Source of the DNA: Bacillus sp. AFS055030
GTDB lineage: Bacteria > Bacillota > Bacilli > Bacillales > Bacillaceae_G
Reading direction: 5' to 3'
NCBI RefSeq assembly: GCF_002574545.1
Contig: NZ_NUGT01000006.1
Location: forward strand, 57,323 to 121,322
DNA: 64,000 nt
Shown: piece by piece, positions 63,854 to 64,000 of the stretch
Numbering within the stretch: position 1 is the first letter of the stretch
Layout of the letters: every line of letters starts with the position of its first letter
Notes under the pieces: model-generated
Databases searched by the model: none
What the model was told of the DNA's origin: nothing
The model's input: the letters and a program-made list of their open reading frames with translations, nothing else
Program-made: the position numbers and the translations under genes

Positions 63854-63867
63854 AATCGTTAAGTAGT
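63836..63867 (-). terminator. Terminator of the edge gene
   Basis: ACTACTT/AAGTAGT stem followed by T7 on the minus strand, about 20 bases after the stop of the partial gene. Confidence 0.8.
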
Positions 63868-63887
63868 CAAAACTTAATCTTTCACAT

Positions 63888-64000
63888 TTATTTTTCGTGT
63901 ATTGATATTCCTTTTATATATGAAGTAATTTCGTTATCAGGGATTAGTTTATAAGATTTCTGTTGGATATTTTCAGGATTGAGCCGATCCTCATAAATAG
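63888..64000 (-). CDS. 3' end of an unidentified gene (partial)
   Basis: The last 36 codons of a frame that enters from the right edge and stops at 63888-63890. The peptide reads EDRLNPENIQQKSYKLIPDN and ends in KGISIHEK. A rho-independent terminator follows the stop, which supports a real gene end. Too short to name. Confidence 0.55.
   Translation of the reverse strand, partial: IYEDRLNPENIQQKSYKLIPDNEITSYIKGISIHEK

Overview
The window is AT-rich, densely coding chromosomal DNA from an endospore-forming member of the Bacillaceae. It carries spore-coat genes (cotZ/exsY-like, cotO, two cotB-like genes), the gerPA-PF germination operon, addAB, spxA-spxH-mecA, a trpS T-box, FapR operators and TnrA/GlnR-type boxes. 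Gene order is largely colinear, in reverse, with the Bacillus subtilis stretch running from yhjE-sip through addBA, gerP, yisI, yisL, yisN, asnO, yitL/yitK, yjzC/D, fabHA-fabF, yjaZ, yjbA, trpS, opp, spxA, yjbE, mecA, coiA, pepF, yjbH-yjbO, prpE, fabI, cotO, cotZ and yjcA. The ExsY-like form of CotZ and the NTTRR-F1 protein resemble exosporium-forming relatives more than B. subtilis. The genus cannot be fixed from the sequence alone. No rRNA, tRNA, CRISPR array, intact transposon or prophage was seen.

Layout. 1-4 kb: spore-surface genes (Q-rich small protein, DUF1360 protein, CotY/Z/ExsY-like, CotO-like, two CotB-like). 4-12 kb: fabI under a FapR box, a rodA paralogue, prpE, an rluA-family pseudouridine synthase, nadK, relQ, yjbL, the CYTH protein yjbK and spxH. 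12-20 kb: pepF, coiA, cardiolipin synthase, mecA, a TerC-family gene, spxA and a small membrane protein. 20-27 kb: oppBCDF without oppA, a DUF3899 protein, a T-box and trpS. 27-34.6 kb: yjbA, yjaZ, the fabH-fabF pair under a second FapR box, two yjaU/yjaV-position genes, yjzD, yjzC and a HAD phosphatase. 34.7-39.5 kb: small proteins, a BsuPI lipoprotein, two YitT paralogues, cvfB and a YajQ-family gene. 39.5-44.2 kb: an alpha-glucan locus with a LacI-type regulator, a membrane-anchored GH13 protein that has lost its catalytic residues, and an intact cyclomaltodextrinase/neopullulanase. 44.3-46 kb: amtB-glnK with two nitrogen-control boxes. 46.2-47.2 kb: an unrecognised secreted protein and a small membrane protein. 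47.4-54 kb: asnB/asnO-like gene, yisN, yisL, a short Spo0E-like yisI and the gerP operon behind a clear sigma-K-type promoter. 53.7-62.2 kb: addA-addB, signal peptidase I and a TVP38-family protein. 62.2-64 kb: a lower-density accessory end with a stand-alone NTTRR-F1 protein, a 42-codon ORF next to an inverted repeat, and the 3' end of an unidentified gene.

How it fits together. Most genes serve core functions: fatty-acid elongation, redox/proteolysis control through Spx, alarmone synthesis, recombination and spore assembly. The less expected items are the catalytically dead GH13 protein, the long C-terminal extension of GerPE, the opp operon without its binding protein, the unknown secreted/membrane pair at 46.3-47.2 kb and the spore-surface-like protein at 62.8 kb. 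I found no clearly new multi-gene defence or mobile system.
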